Shown: positions 53,487 to 64,000 of the stretch, in pieces | Layout of the letters: every line of letters begins with the position of its first letter | How positions within the stretch are numbered: the stretch's first letter is position 1 | Assembly (NCBI GenBank): GCA_973895155.1 | Contig: OZ316898.1 | Span: 11,284,001 to 11,348,000, forward strand | Source of the DNA: Marsupella aquatica | Taxonomy: Eukaryota > Marchantiophyta | Direction: 5' to 3' | Length of the DNA stretch: 64,000 bases | The notes under the pieces: model-generated | Told to the model about the DNA's origin: nothing | Database searches by the model: none | What the model saw: only the letters and a program-made list of their open reading frames with translations | Program-made: the position numbers and the translations under genes

Positions 53487-56334
53487 TTACTTTGACGCGC
53501 TCGCCAGTTGCTCTCCACGCTTCGCTGTAGCCAAGACTGCATTCATCCAAGCAGCACGAAAACCTGCCTTCTCCAACTCATGCAACCCTGCAATTGTTGT
53601 GCCTGCATCCCCCCAAAAACGAAAGTATGTGTAATTGTTCATGAACATGGTAGGGACCTTCCACTTGTTGACCCGTACAGGTTCTCACACTCTCTGCTAA
53701 CGTGCGTCACGTTGGATCAGTTTTGAGAAGTCTCTTTTTCTACCTTGAGGAGCCTGCTTGCCCTGGCCTTTGACGGTTATTTTTGGCATCTCAAGTAACC
53801 TATCAATAGCATGAGTAGCAATTCGGGCCATCTCGGTACAGACTACTCACCTCCCGGTGAAGCCACCTCGTCTTTCAATTGGCCTGGATGCTTCTCTGTC
53901 TCCAGCACCATTTTGGCTGACCCAAGAAACTGTGCATTGTGCAAGCTAGTGAATATTAGCGAATGCTTGTTTAATTCAATTATACAATCAACAGTAGTTA
54001 CGCTTTTGACATTGGTCATATTAGGCACGTCTTTGTCATGCTTGGAAAGAAAAATGTCAGTAAATCAGCGCTGAATTTCGTACATGTGAAGACACTACTA
54101 GAAGCTTTAGCTGGCATGAGAAAGTCTCTAGCTACTACCAGGAAAGAGGCGGCCAGATAGTTTAAATCGTACATGGGATGTCAGATTTCCTTCTACGGTT
54201 CCCCTAAAATGCTGATGACTCTTACTGTTTGTGCAGCCAGAGACAAGGCTGTTGCTCTTGGAAGCCCCGCAGCTACTCCTCCATCAGCCATAGCTTCAAT
54301 TGCTATGTAGACAAAAGCAGGACCGCTTCCACTGAATGCATAAAGCATGTAACATTCAAGGTCTGTGTTTCCACAAGTAACAGTCTTGTCTACAGCATAT
54401 ATCCCGAGTAAATGTTTTGCAGGAATGAGTATGTAAGCAAACTTTGAGTTAAAACAACTGGGATTGGTCTTGAGCAGGCGCCGAGCAAAGATCTGTTCTG
54501 AAGAGTGGTCGTACCTAACACCTGTTACGGCATTCAGAAGTTTTTCATCAACAACAACAGCTTTTCCAATGGCATCAAAAAGTGCTTTGACAAGATCCAC
54601 ATCTCCTTGATTGGCGGATGCACCTGCACTCAGAGCTGTCCCAACAGAAAAACGGATCAAGAGCACTCCAGACCGAAACTTGAACTCAAATACCGTGGAA
54701 AGAACGACAAACTAAGTCAATCTTGTCAAGATTTCCTAACATAACCCAGGTAGGAGAATTCTCTATGAGCAAACTCATTCTCAGCGATAAGCACATCAAG
54801 GATTGGGCTCCTTCATATCCCATTCAATAAATTGCGAAATTATCAGACCAAGCTTCTCAGTCTCATCCCTTGACTTGACGATGAAGTGTGTATATTAGGG
54901 GAGTTTGGACGTAGGTATGAGGAACTTTAAGACTACCTGCTGCAGTTTCACCAACCAGGCAAGGAGTGTTTGGTATCACTCTCACAACTTTAACATCCCC
55001 TCCCCACGACTGCAACCATACAAGATCCAACCAGAGCTCTCATGTCAGTGTCCATGATTACAAACAAGGTTGTACAATATTGCACACAGAAATCACACTG
55101 CTGGTCCCGCTAGTGCTTGGTAGAGAAGAATCTGGCTGAATCCTGAGTTTAGCTAATCTCCTCCGGTCAAGTCTCTAAAGAAAATCCCGCGTTGCATCCT
55201 TGAGCACAGCTTAGGTGAAACGGTGTGGGTCACTACAGGAACGGCACTTAACATGAGTCCTCTCTACTCCAAAGGATCAACAGTTTACGTCACAAAGTAT
55301 CCACAACTATTACAATGGAGGCAACTAAACCACATGTCACCATACATCTTCAGGATCTCATTACGTTTGACGCAAGACACAGAAAATAGAGGACAAGAGT
55401 ACGCACGAACTAGAAGGTGGACGAGGGCACCAACCTGCAAGCTGTCAATGGTGATACCTGCTGCAATTGATACTAAAAGGTGATCCTTTGTCAGGTGTGG
55501 TCTGAGTTCTGTAAGTACAGTTTTCACTAATCACGAGCAACAGATATTTCTGTAAGAGTCGTGCCTTCGCTTAACGAACTCTCACTTCAACCAATAAGGC
55601 ATTAATCAAACACGAAAGGTACATGTAATTTGCTCTATGCACGATCATGGCGTTCTACGGAGTGAAAAATTCATCCTTACTGCAGTCCTGGGCACTTACA
55701 GAGACATCGGATCCCCCTGTTAAATTAACTCTCTGGCAAAGATTCCCAAGCAGATGAGAAAGACGGTTCGAAATATTGACATACAAATTTGTGGTTTCAC
55801 CGCAATGATCACAACGTTGCTGTGCTCAACGACCTGTCAGACACGAAACAAAAGTCAACAATCCTACAGAATCCATGCGACCACTATGAAAACCAATCCA
55901 TTTTGATGCGGCAAGTACAATAGGTTCAATGAATACCATAAAGAAATTGCAGCAGCATTTAGCTATCTAGGAGCTAAATGTTGCTTAGGGATGTGAACTG
56001 TAAGTTGGCGAGCGGGGCACAAATACTGACTCCCGCAAACAATTTTAGTCAGTGCATCTACCTCCGATGACAACAAATCTTAAGGCTATGCTGCAGAAAA
56101 ATGAACATGAGGCAATAACTGATTGGTAAGCGCGATGGTAACATTTGTTACCTCAGAGTTGGAGCAAACTGTGACGCCGATACTTTCAAATGTCGCCTTT
56201 CGGGACCCTTTCGAAGCAAACATGCGATCAGCTGGGATCATCCCTACTTTGATCAGTCCTCGCGCTAGCGCTTCCGACATCTGACCTGCTCCAATGAACC
56301 CGACTCGGGTCATCGCTGGTTCCTCCAGTCCCAT
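53487..56334 (-). CDS. P5CR: pyrroline-5-carboxylate reductase
   Basis: This enzyme makes the last step of proline synthesis, reducing pyrroline-5-carboxylate with NAD(P)H in the cytosol or plastid. Eight exons on the minus strand join in frame: 56334-56152, 55833-55785, 55526-55435, 55009-54937, 54635-54515, 54331-54226, 53929-53851 and 53602-53487 (272 residues, the family norm). Visible motifs: Rossmann [17 protein letters not shown] (11-27), [43 protein letters not shown], the signature [20 protein letters not shown] followed by [11 protein letters not shown], then [20 protein letters not shown] and [24 protein letters not shown] carries Ile where most members have Met. All introns are GT-AG. 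A short MGLEEPAM start and no evident transit peptide point to the cytosol. Confidence 0.97.
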
Positions 56335-58737
56335 ATTGACGGCCGTATTGACTAGTGCGGTAGAAAATTTGGGAATTCAACAACTCGCAAGATGACCGTC
56401 CTTGCGCAATCGCACAATGCTGCAGAAATGCTGTGAAGAATGAATAAAATCGTTCTAGTCAGCTCAGTCTTGCACGGAATGCTCTGTAATTACAGAGTAC
56501 TTGAAATTTTTGACTACCAGCATTCAGCTCTGTCATATGGAGTAAAAGGGGCTTCTCAGCTTGCAGACTCCGTGAAGAGGTATGATCTATCAGAGAGCGA
56601 ATATGCAACGAGACCTAATCCCAACATCCGCGCCATCTCCTACTCAACTTTTAAAGATTCGAATTCTAGTTAACAGAGTACAAAATGAAGAGACGATTCA
56701 ATTGGGAGGAATGAAAGCATCGCAAGCAACCGGGTTTCCACATCACCGAAAAGCAGGTCTGCATTCCACTAGACATGGACACCAAGCCCTTTGCTATTCC
56801 AAGCCCCAGGAAACAAAAGAAAACAAAATCGAGGCAGCTCGGAGAAAAACATCCACGTCCAGCAAACAGAGCAGTTCTAAGTGCGGGTGGATGCGAAGAG
56901 CGAACCACTGGACAGAACCTACCAAAATCCCAACAGCATCGCCTACCGGTGAAGTATGTCTGCCAAGCACTTCAGTCTGCAACAACAATAAAAGCGATGA
57001 ATGATTCTATTCGAACTGCACACCAATGTTGCTGCGCAGAGCAAGCAAGCCACTTTGGCTGGTTGACACATTCAACTTGACCTCTACAGTTACGCAATGT
57101 AAACTGAATGCGTTACGTCCGTCGTTCGGGATTCTACAGTAGATGGCTACCCTAGCCAGAGGCTGCCACATACCCTTCGTAAGTCCTTCGGGACTCTTAC
57201 TGTGGTCGACGACTCCGCTGCTACAGACTCTCCAAGTTGTTCGAGCGATCTTGTTCTAGTCCATGTCAAGATATGCTTGATTGGGAGTAAAATTGTAGAA
57301 CAACAAGTGGTACTCCAGTTTAGTTTCCTTTGATGTAAGAAAGTCACAAGTGCCCTTGACTTCTGGTAAAGCCAGTCTCGCATACATTTTCCAACCCACC
57401 ATAGGGAATTGGAATCACGTGAGACACAGCCCCCGAGACAGTCAGCTAACCTGCCACTATAAAAGCCTCATTCCATGTCTCATTACTCACCATAAAAGGT
57501 GGAACATTAGCACCTTTTGTGAAATATTTGCGAAAAAAGTTTTGCAATAAACACCTTAGGTTTTGCAGTCGGCACCTTTTGTGGAGCTCAAAGTCCATTC
57601 TTGAACTTGTGCTCTTTACAATGAGAGCTACTGGTAGCCCTTTATAGGGGCAGGTGTGATTTAGGGGCTCAAAGTTCAGGGCCAGTGTGTTTTTACTGGA
57701 GTTGGTACTTGTGAACGGCACTGACTAGTGCAAAAGGGCAGGGGAAACTAAAGGTCACCTTCAGGAGTTAGCTAGCAAAGGGCAGAGTACCATGGCACTC
57801 TGCACTTGACCAGAGAAGCGGTTGACTAGTTGGCATATTGTTGCCCACTCTAGCTCTGAGGTTATCATGCATTGGTAGAGTCAAATCTAACTAATTAAGG
57901 TCAACAGGTTGAACTTGAGTCCCCCCACATCAACACAACTCAAGTAGTTTGTCTGTTGCAAAATCCAAAATTAAATATCATGTAAAGACTGCCAGAAGAA
58001 CTAAAAGCGCCAATCCAGAAAACTCCATAGAGTGAAGCCGTATATAGGTTGTAATTATCTGGTAAGACTCAGAGAATTTGATATTTAGACTATACTATAC
58101 TTGTGAGTAGGGAGCCCTTCTAGTGCCCTAGCTACGGACCTTGCTTGGAATACACTTTCCAATTTTGAGATCTCACCACAACTAAGTGTACATATATTGC
58201 AGTCAATTAGGTACAAGATTAAACAAGCCTTGTCAATTGGATAATACAATAAGGGTTTTAAGCTCTAAATTACAATTTGGGTTCTGCCTTGGTTTTACAA
58301 TACCATACAGGTGAAATTGTGAGCATTCTGGAAAACTTTGAGTGTCCTTGAAAGCATCCCTAAGTTACCCCTAGAACAAATTCTGAGTCAGTGGTGTGGG
58401 GACCCCTGAAACGCCTAAATCCTACATGGTAATGTAACTATTACCTAATTGTGGTGAGATCGACTACACATTACCCAATCTGTAGCTATTTCCATAATCT
58501 TGTGCTAGGAAACTGTAATTGGTGACTAAATTTTTTCTGGACAACAGTTACATGATAATATATAGGAGGTCTGGGCAAGAGTTTTAACCTGAAACCTTGT
58601 TCCCAAAATGCTCGGAAAAATTCACTACTGTCACCTATTAGCTTTCATTCACTTTCTGGTCACACTGTCACAAGCTAATAACTTAACCCTAACCCTATTG
58701 ATTCAGCTTTGTGGTGGGGGCCCAAAAATGCCTCCAA
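56335..58737. other. intergenic, no gene recognised
   Basis: The left end should be the P5CR promoter and leader. The remainder holds only short frames and AT-rich sequence up to the TCCAA target duplication of the LTR element. Confidence 0.4.
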
Positions 58738-58899
58738 TGTTACAAGGTAGGTAACCTTGTGATGGAACGACACACCAATACACCAGCAAGAATTATCATG
58801 TTCATTAGAGGTCCAAGAGGTATATACATATGGTGGGTAGTTATGGTAACTACCTCTTCTCTAGACTCTAGATGTTAACCTAAACCATTGGTTATAACA
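58738..58899. repeat. left LTR
   Basis: 162 bp, about 90% identical by eye to the right LTR, preceded by TCCAA. Confidence 0.88.
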
Positions 58900-59339
58900 C
58901 TCCCCCTTGGTTGTTTTATAGGATATAAGGCAACCACACTAGGGTTGACATCTAACTTTAATGGATTAAGTATTTACTATGGTAGCCATTGGTGTGGTCT
59001 CATTAAAACCCTCCTACCTCTTTTTGAGGGAAAGAGTGCCACCGAACCATTTTATACGAAGTAGTTAAAAACAATTGTGTGTATGCAATTTATACAAAGT
59101 CTCTTAATGTCTATGTCAATACTATGGTCTTGTGGAAGATCCTCCTTGGTTGGTCTTCGCAAAGTTGACTGCATCATGCGTCTCGTTCCATGCTGGTAAT
59201 GGAGACTCCTTGATGTTCATAGATTACATGCAAGGAAAAAAGCAATGTATTAGTTCAGGATGAAGATGATATGGTGGGTTGAAATCCTTGGCCTTGGAGT
59301 TGTTTGGAGTGTCCAATCCTAGATTGGGTGTTGGCATAA

Positions 59340-59515
59340 CCTGGTCACACCATAATATATACCATATCCATATCATAGAGATATTCTACTAAGATATGGC
59401 ACACCATCTTTCATGGTGCCTTACCATGCCATATCTCACCTTATGGTACCTTATAACCTGATACGGTACCTCATATGATCATATGATACCATATCACGAT
59501 AAAGTCTGTTTTATT
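59340..59515. repeat. AT-rich ATATGG/GGTACC palindromic cluster inside the LTR element
   Basis: Repeated CCATATC, GATATGG, ATGGTACC and TCATATGATCATATGA words on both strands suggest strong secondary structure in a transcript. Confidence 0.6.
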
Positions 59516-61317
59516 TTCAAATTTAGTAGTCATGATATGTCATCCAATATTAGTGAGTGAATGTGTGAACATCCTGTCCAATCGTGTATAAAGATTCTTC
59601 ATTTTTCAGAATTGGCCATATGGTTCCAACTCATAGAATATAGTTCCATTGTTAAATATTGATTGGTGCGAAATTAAAAGGCACTTGTGCAGTAGGCACA
59701 TCCCATGGGGTCTATTGCTTGGGGCCAAGTCTTTCATGAGGTCTCTACCTCAAGTTATCAAAATTTTTTCCTTTCTGCGTGAGTGTGCAATCAACACCCA
59801 TTTGCTTCCATGTGCAGTAGGCAGAGAGCTTTTATGTGCAATGGGTATTGTGGGAAAAAATATCTCCCCTGAATTTATGAAATATTATTGGGCAATTCTT
59901 GCGTGGAGAAATTTCCAATAAGATAGTGTTTTTCGTTCTTATGTCTGTCCTTCCCTTTTCATGATATGTTTGTTCCTTAAATCAATTTTGGCATTGTATG
60001 AAATGTCATGGTAGGCAAGTTAGGCATTTACAAGCTTTTTGGACATAAGAAATAGTGTGATTTCTTTTATGAAGAAATATTTATTTTCCTTTTCTAGTTA
60101 GTACTCTTCTTTATGAAGGAAATCTACGTGTATTAACGTGCAATAGTTGGGGAGGAACTCCCCTTTGGCTTCTCTGGTCTCGCGTGTTGGCCTTCCCAAG
60201 CTTTGTTTTGAAAGTATTTTGCTAAAAAAAATTGGAATTCCGGGTTGGCTTAGTGTTTCCCCTCTTTTCAATGCATCACTTGCTTTTCTTCCGTCTCTTT
60301 TAGTTTGTTTGGAGTGATCTATGTTGCTGTAATTTTCTCCCAAATTCGTTTGCCTGATATGTACTTAAGCCCTTACGCTTCAATTTTGGCTCCACGATAT
60401 ATCATCGGGGTGTGAACATCTACTTGGACAGCCACTCCTATGCCAGGATTCCGTTCATTCAATTCTTCTCACTAATTCTCGTTCCATTTTGCTCTTGTTT
60501 GTCAATAATTCCAGGGCTCTCTTATGGGCAATTCCTCTCTCGCATTTTATGTGCCATCCGGGGATTTACACTTCCTGCCTTCGTCTCTGGACTGTGCTGC
60601 TTGCTTTGCAAAATTTTATTAAGGTCCGGCTTTGAGGTCCTTAATCCTTCTTTCTGCAGGCATCTGTAATCATTGGCTTTATTCCAGTATTCGGATCCAT
60701 TTTCCATAGATCATCTTTCCCAGAGTCGTCAACCAAATTCCATTCATCTGCAAGGAGGAGCGCTGATTCTTCTAGCTGATAAGGAAATCTTTATATCCCA
60801 CAAATTTTCTTCTCTTGCTTATTTGGATCTGGTCTTGGGCGAGGTTGTGGTTATCGGCTTCTTTGGCATGCAATTACTATGACATCCTGCTGTCTTTCGC
60901 TCTATACTTCCTGGTGTTTTTAATCCATCCTCTTTTCCTTTCTGCTTCCATTCTCTATTTCTGCCTTTTATCTCGTTTAACTCTTATTCTGGCCGTGAGG
61001 GGTCGATGCAATCTATCGATTGCAAATTGCAAATCGCTCTTTCAAGTTGGTCTTTCAAATATTGGTAATCTTTCAAATGCCCCGAAAGCTTCATTGCCCA
61101 AAGCCAAGAGACTCCATTGCGTGTCCTTCTCCCGATCCTTCTCTATCGGCTTACAATAAAATCTCTCCTTCCATTTCTTCTGCGCTAGATTATGCTGTGT
61201 AGTATTCAAATTCCTCTATGCTGTTGCATTTCTGCATAGGGCAATTGATTTTGTTTCAATGCTTTTAATTTGCTATAGCCATGCTCAATCTTGGAGAGTT
61301 TGTAGGTGCTGATAACG

Positions 61318-61479
61318 TGTTACAAGGTAGGTAACCTTGTGATGGAACCACACACCAATACACCAACAAGAATGATCATGTCCATTAGAGATCCAAAAGG
61401 TATATATATATGATGGGTAGTTATGGTAACTACCTCTTCCCTGAACTCTAGATGTTAACCTAAACCATTGGTTATAGAA
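61318..61479. repeat. right LTR
   Basis: 162 bp, followed by TCCAA (61480-61484). The last three bases (GAA) differ from the expected ACA. Confidence 0.88.
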
Positions 61480-61484
61480 TCCAA

Positions 61485-63108
61485 ATTTTTTTCTGCGCCT
61501 ACTATATATTCCGCACATACAATTCTCTAAAATAGTGTGTACAATTGTACCCTCTTTGGTCAAGGGCCTGGTCCTAGACTGGTCTTGGAATGACTCTGGA
61601 ACTAGCTAACGCTCTATGATTCGTAGCAGCTACATAGTGTTGGACCACAACTACGTATACCTACAGCAGCCAAACCATGTGTCAATCCAGGAGTCTGGGC
61701 CCATCACATCATACGGTACTCTGCTGAAATCAGAACGCAGATCTACCCTCTGTCATGAAGGCCGCTGTCGACGTGAGTGTTGCAGTAGTCGACGTTGTCT
61801 TGCTCTCGCATGAAAAGTTGCAATGCGGTAGTGTACCCGAGGGATCAGAGTTCTCTAGCTTGTGGTGGCGAGTAAGGTCTCGTAAGTGAGCGATCAGAGG
61901 TCTCTATCTTTCATATCAAATAACTGTACCTTCAGCTGGCATGGGGACGAGAAGCCGATAGCATTAAAGCTCATTCTTCGATTGTGGGCGATCGGTACTT
62001 TACTGATAACAGTCGTTCACCGTCAAAAGTGCGAAACACCCGCAGTCGAGCTGCTGGTGAAGAGCTTAGTACGTATAGGACTGGTAAATTGTAGACCTGA
62101 ACCTGGCCTAGTATGGACTCAGAGTCCTTCCAGGGATTCGTCGCTCTTCAATCCCCGACACGACCGGGGACACGACAGTGCTAGCCAGCACACAGACGCC
62201 GGAGTACTGACTGTCCTCGGTGCAGGATGAAGTTGGAGGCCTTTTCCCGCACCACGAAACAGCTGCAGATGTTTCAGATCCGAATCTCCAGGCAGATAAT
62301 AAGATTACGTTCTAACGTTGGAAAGCTACAGTGGATCAGATCCTGTCTAGCCTGTCTACTGTGACAACAATCTATCTGCGGTCTGATATTATGTAGATCA
62401 GAGTCTATTTTGATATAAGGACTCATTGAATGAGAAACAGATCAGGTCACTAGCGAGTATGTATTTGCCGGAATGAGAAATGATCGAAATGTTTCGATGA
62501 ATGACTTATGGTCAAGCCTCGGGAGAACAATTCAATGACGATTAATTATCTGTGCAGGTGAGAAGGAAGGACGGGGACTAGTGGATCTCAGTGGCGCATC
62601 GAGAAGAAGCTTTCGTGATCAATCTAGCTGACATGCTGCAGGTGCACGTGGAGCAATGCTAAGTATCACAGCATCGAACAGCGTACGTACGTGTGGTGTT
62701 GTATGAAAACAGAGAGCTTCTCGTTTCCTCTTCGAGAGCCCTTCACCACGGCTTGGATAGAGCCATTGAAGAAGTTGGTGGATGAGCAGCACCCGAAAAG
62801 TACAGAGGCTACTACTGGGGTTTGTTCCACAGGATCGCAACTTCAAGACACTCCCCCTCAGTCGAAGCGAGGGTCAAGATTCAGAATTTCGCACTCTCTA
62901 GAATTTCCAACGCTCACTCAAACGACTCTTCGACACTTCCCTTTTCCTCACCGTTGGTGCACATCTTAGAGTCGTCCGTACTTCTAAGAAGTTGCGGAGG
63001 GACAAAGGCGCATGCCACCATCAATGATGTCTACATCGATCACTGATTGACGCAATCGCGATACAAATCCATTCCCTCCGCCCATGGTTTGTTCGATCTT
63101 GAATACTT
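61485..63108. other. intergenic, no gene recognised
   Basis: Short frames only. The right end should include the 3' UTR of the minus-strand transporter gene. Confidence 0.4.
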
Positions 63109-64000
63109 TTACTTTCTGTGCTCCCTCTCCATCTCTTCCAGCGTCTCAGGGAGACGTTGGTTGAGTGTTTCTGGTAGCCTGGTCGAGAGAGCTGCACCTC
63201 CCAAGGCCAAGACTCCAAAGATCACAAATGGAAAAGAAGGAGCAAAATGGCCAGCAACGACAATTAACGGAGCAATCACTGCTCCAACTCCTGCAGCTTG
63301 AACAGCTAGTCCAAGGGCAGCATTTCTGACGACCGTGGGGAACAGCTCCGCGGTGTAGATGTAAATCAGGCTAAAGGCGCCTGCCATGCCAAGCATGCCT
63401 AGCACTCCCCACATCAGCCTCAACACGCCCATGAGAAACTCGTCTGCACAATAGAAGCTTTTAATTTGTTAAACATAATTGCAGAACAGTATATATATAA
63501 CACTTCTCCGTGTCATGAAATTCGTCAATACCTCGCCTGAGTTTTTTGACTTGATGTGGGTAAATACTGCTTGAATGTACTCCGACGACGATTTCACAAT
63601 CGAACAAGCTACTGCGAGCTAAAACATGTAACGAAACATGTAGTTATTCAACCTCACGGTTTTGAGTGTCTCTGTAAGAATGGGACAATTAGGACAAATG
63701 AACATCGCATTCTGAACATAACATTGAACGGCCAGCTAACTAACTCCATCGAGCATGCAACAGAGAAAACATACCATTACTATTGTCATCGTTAAGCTGC
63801 AAATTCGTACGATTGGAGCCCCCGTTAGAGCCCATTCTTTCCCCGAAGCCTCTCAATGAGTAACTGCCCTCCAGTCCATCTGTCTTGTCCATAATGAAGA
63901 AGAAGCTGCCACAGACACAGCAGACCCCGGATAGAGCCATGGCTGATACCAGCAGGGACTTCCTGCCCATCTTAGACAGTAGATAGGCGGTTCCAGCAAA
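63109..64000 (-). CDS. organic cation/carnitine transporter-like MFS protein, C-terminal part
   Basis: The last two exons are visible: from beyond 64000 down to 63775, and 63443-63109; the gene continues past the window. The upstream exon reads AGTAYLLSKMGRKSLLVSAM then ALSGVCCVCGSFFFIMD, the MFS loop and following helix, and then a polar insert rich in Gly, Ser and Asn before the donor. The last exon reads MAGAFSLIYIYTAELFPTVV then RNAALGLAVQAAGVGAVIAP, a signature of plant OCT-type (SLC22-like) transporters, two more membrane helices, and LPETLNQRLPETLEEME. The polar insert (about 25 residues) between helices is longer than usual. Substrates of plant OCTs include carnitine, polyamines and other cations; the substrate here is unknown. 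Confidence 0.9.

Larger units (their letters stand above)
58738..61479. mobile_element. non-autonomous LTR retroelement (TRIM/LARD-like), 2742 bp
   Basis: Two direct repeats of exactly 162 bp (58738-58899 and 61318-61479) begin TGTTACAAGGTAGGTAACCT. The left one ends TATAACA, forming the usual TGTTA...TAACA ends; the right one ends TATAGAA with two changes. The five bases TCCAA flank both sides (58733-58737 and 61480-61484), a clear target duplication. The 2.4-kb interior has no gag, protease, reverse transcriptase or integrase that I can recognise. It starts CTCCCCCTTGG and carries CTCATTAAAACCC and GAAAGAGTGC, words I recall from plant Copia-related sequences. Neither a standard Met-tRNA primer site nor a good polypurine tract is obvious. 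Confidence 0.87.

Noticed and set aside
62020-62970. Open frames after the LTR element as possible genes
   Set aside because: Short, no family resemblance, no supporting splice structure.

Overview
The window looks like nuclear DNA of a land plant, most likely a non-seed (bryophyte-like) lineage. Intron-rich genes have clear plant matches: a plant-type NDR kinase, pyrroline-5-carboxylate reductase, a chloroplast DUF1997 protein, DSS1, an F-box/kelch protein and a plant OCT-type transporter. They sit in repeat-rich intergenic DNA. The species cannot be fixed from the sequence; the lineage is an inference from gene content and gene architecture.

Layout. 0-3.5 kb: the 3' end of a tail-anchored protein gene (+) and a DSS1/SEM1 gene (-). 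4.4-8.7 kb: a tandem duplication, a MITE-like element and a decayed pogo-type transposase. 9.28-15.64 kb: a 6.35-kb DNA transposon with near-perfect terminal inverted repeats and a TA target duplication. It holds a dead CENP-B/Tigger-like transposase (+) and, on the opposite strand, pieces of unrelated host genes: an HPPD exon, exon 1 of a mitochondrial uL29/L47 gene, a BRCT segment and possible coiled-coil exons. 17.4-26.7 kb: the NDR kinase gene (13 coding exons, one GC-AG intron). 31.6-37.7 kb: duplicated and tandemly repeated DNA around an intronless F-box/kelch gene (-). 37.7-45.1 kb: gene-poor, with a broken Harbinger transposase and dispersed repeats whose partners lie at 32-37 kb. 45.9-48.0 kb: the DUF1997 gene (-). 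48.1-49.2 kb: minisatellites. 51.7-56.3 kb: an unrecognised 285-residue protein gene (+) convergent with an 8-exon P5CR gene (-). 58.7-61.5 kb: a 2.74-kb LTR element with 162-bp LTRs, a 5-bp target duplication and no recognised gag or pol. 63.1-64.0 kb: the 3' end of an organic cation transporter gene (-) that continues past the window.

The host genes are independent single-copy-looking loci with no operon-like or pathway clustering: kinase signalling, proline synthesis, proteasome, transport, plastid and F-box functions. The most unusual feature is the gene-capturing (Pack-type) transposon at 9.3-15.6 kb. Its ends look intact although its transposase has frameshifts and has lost its first catalytic aspartate.
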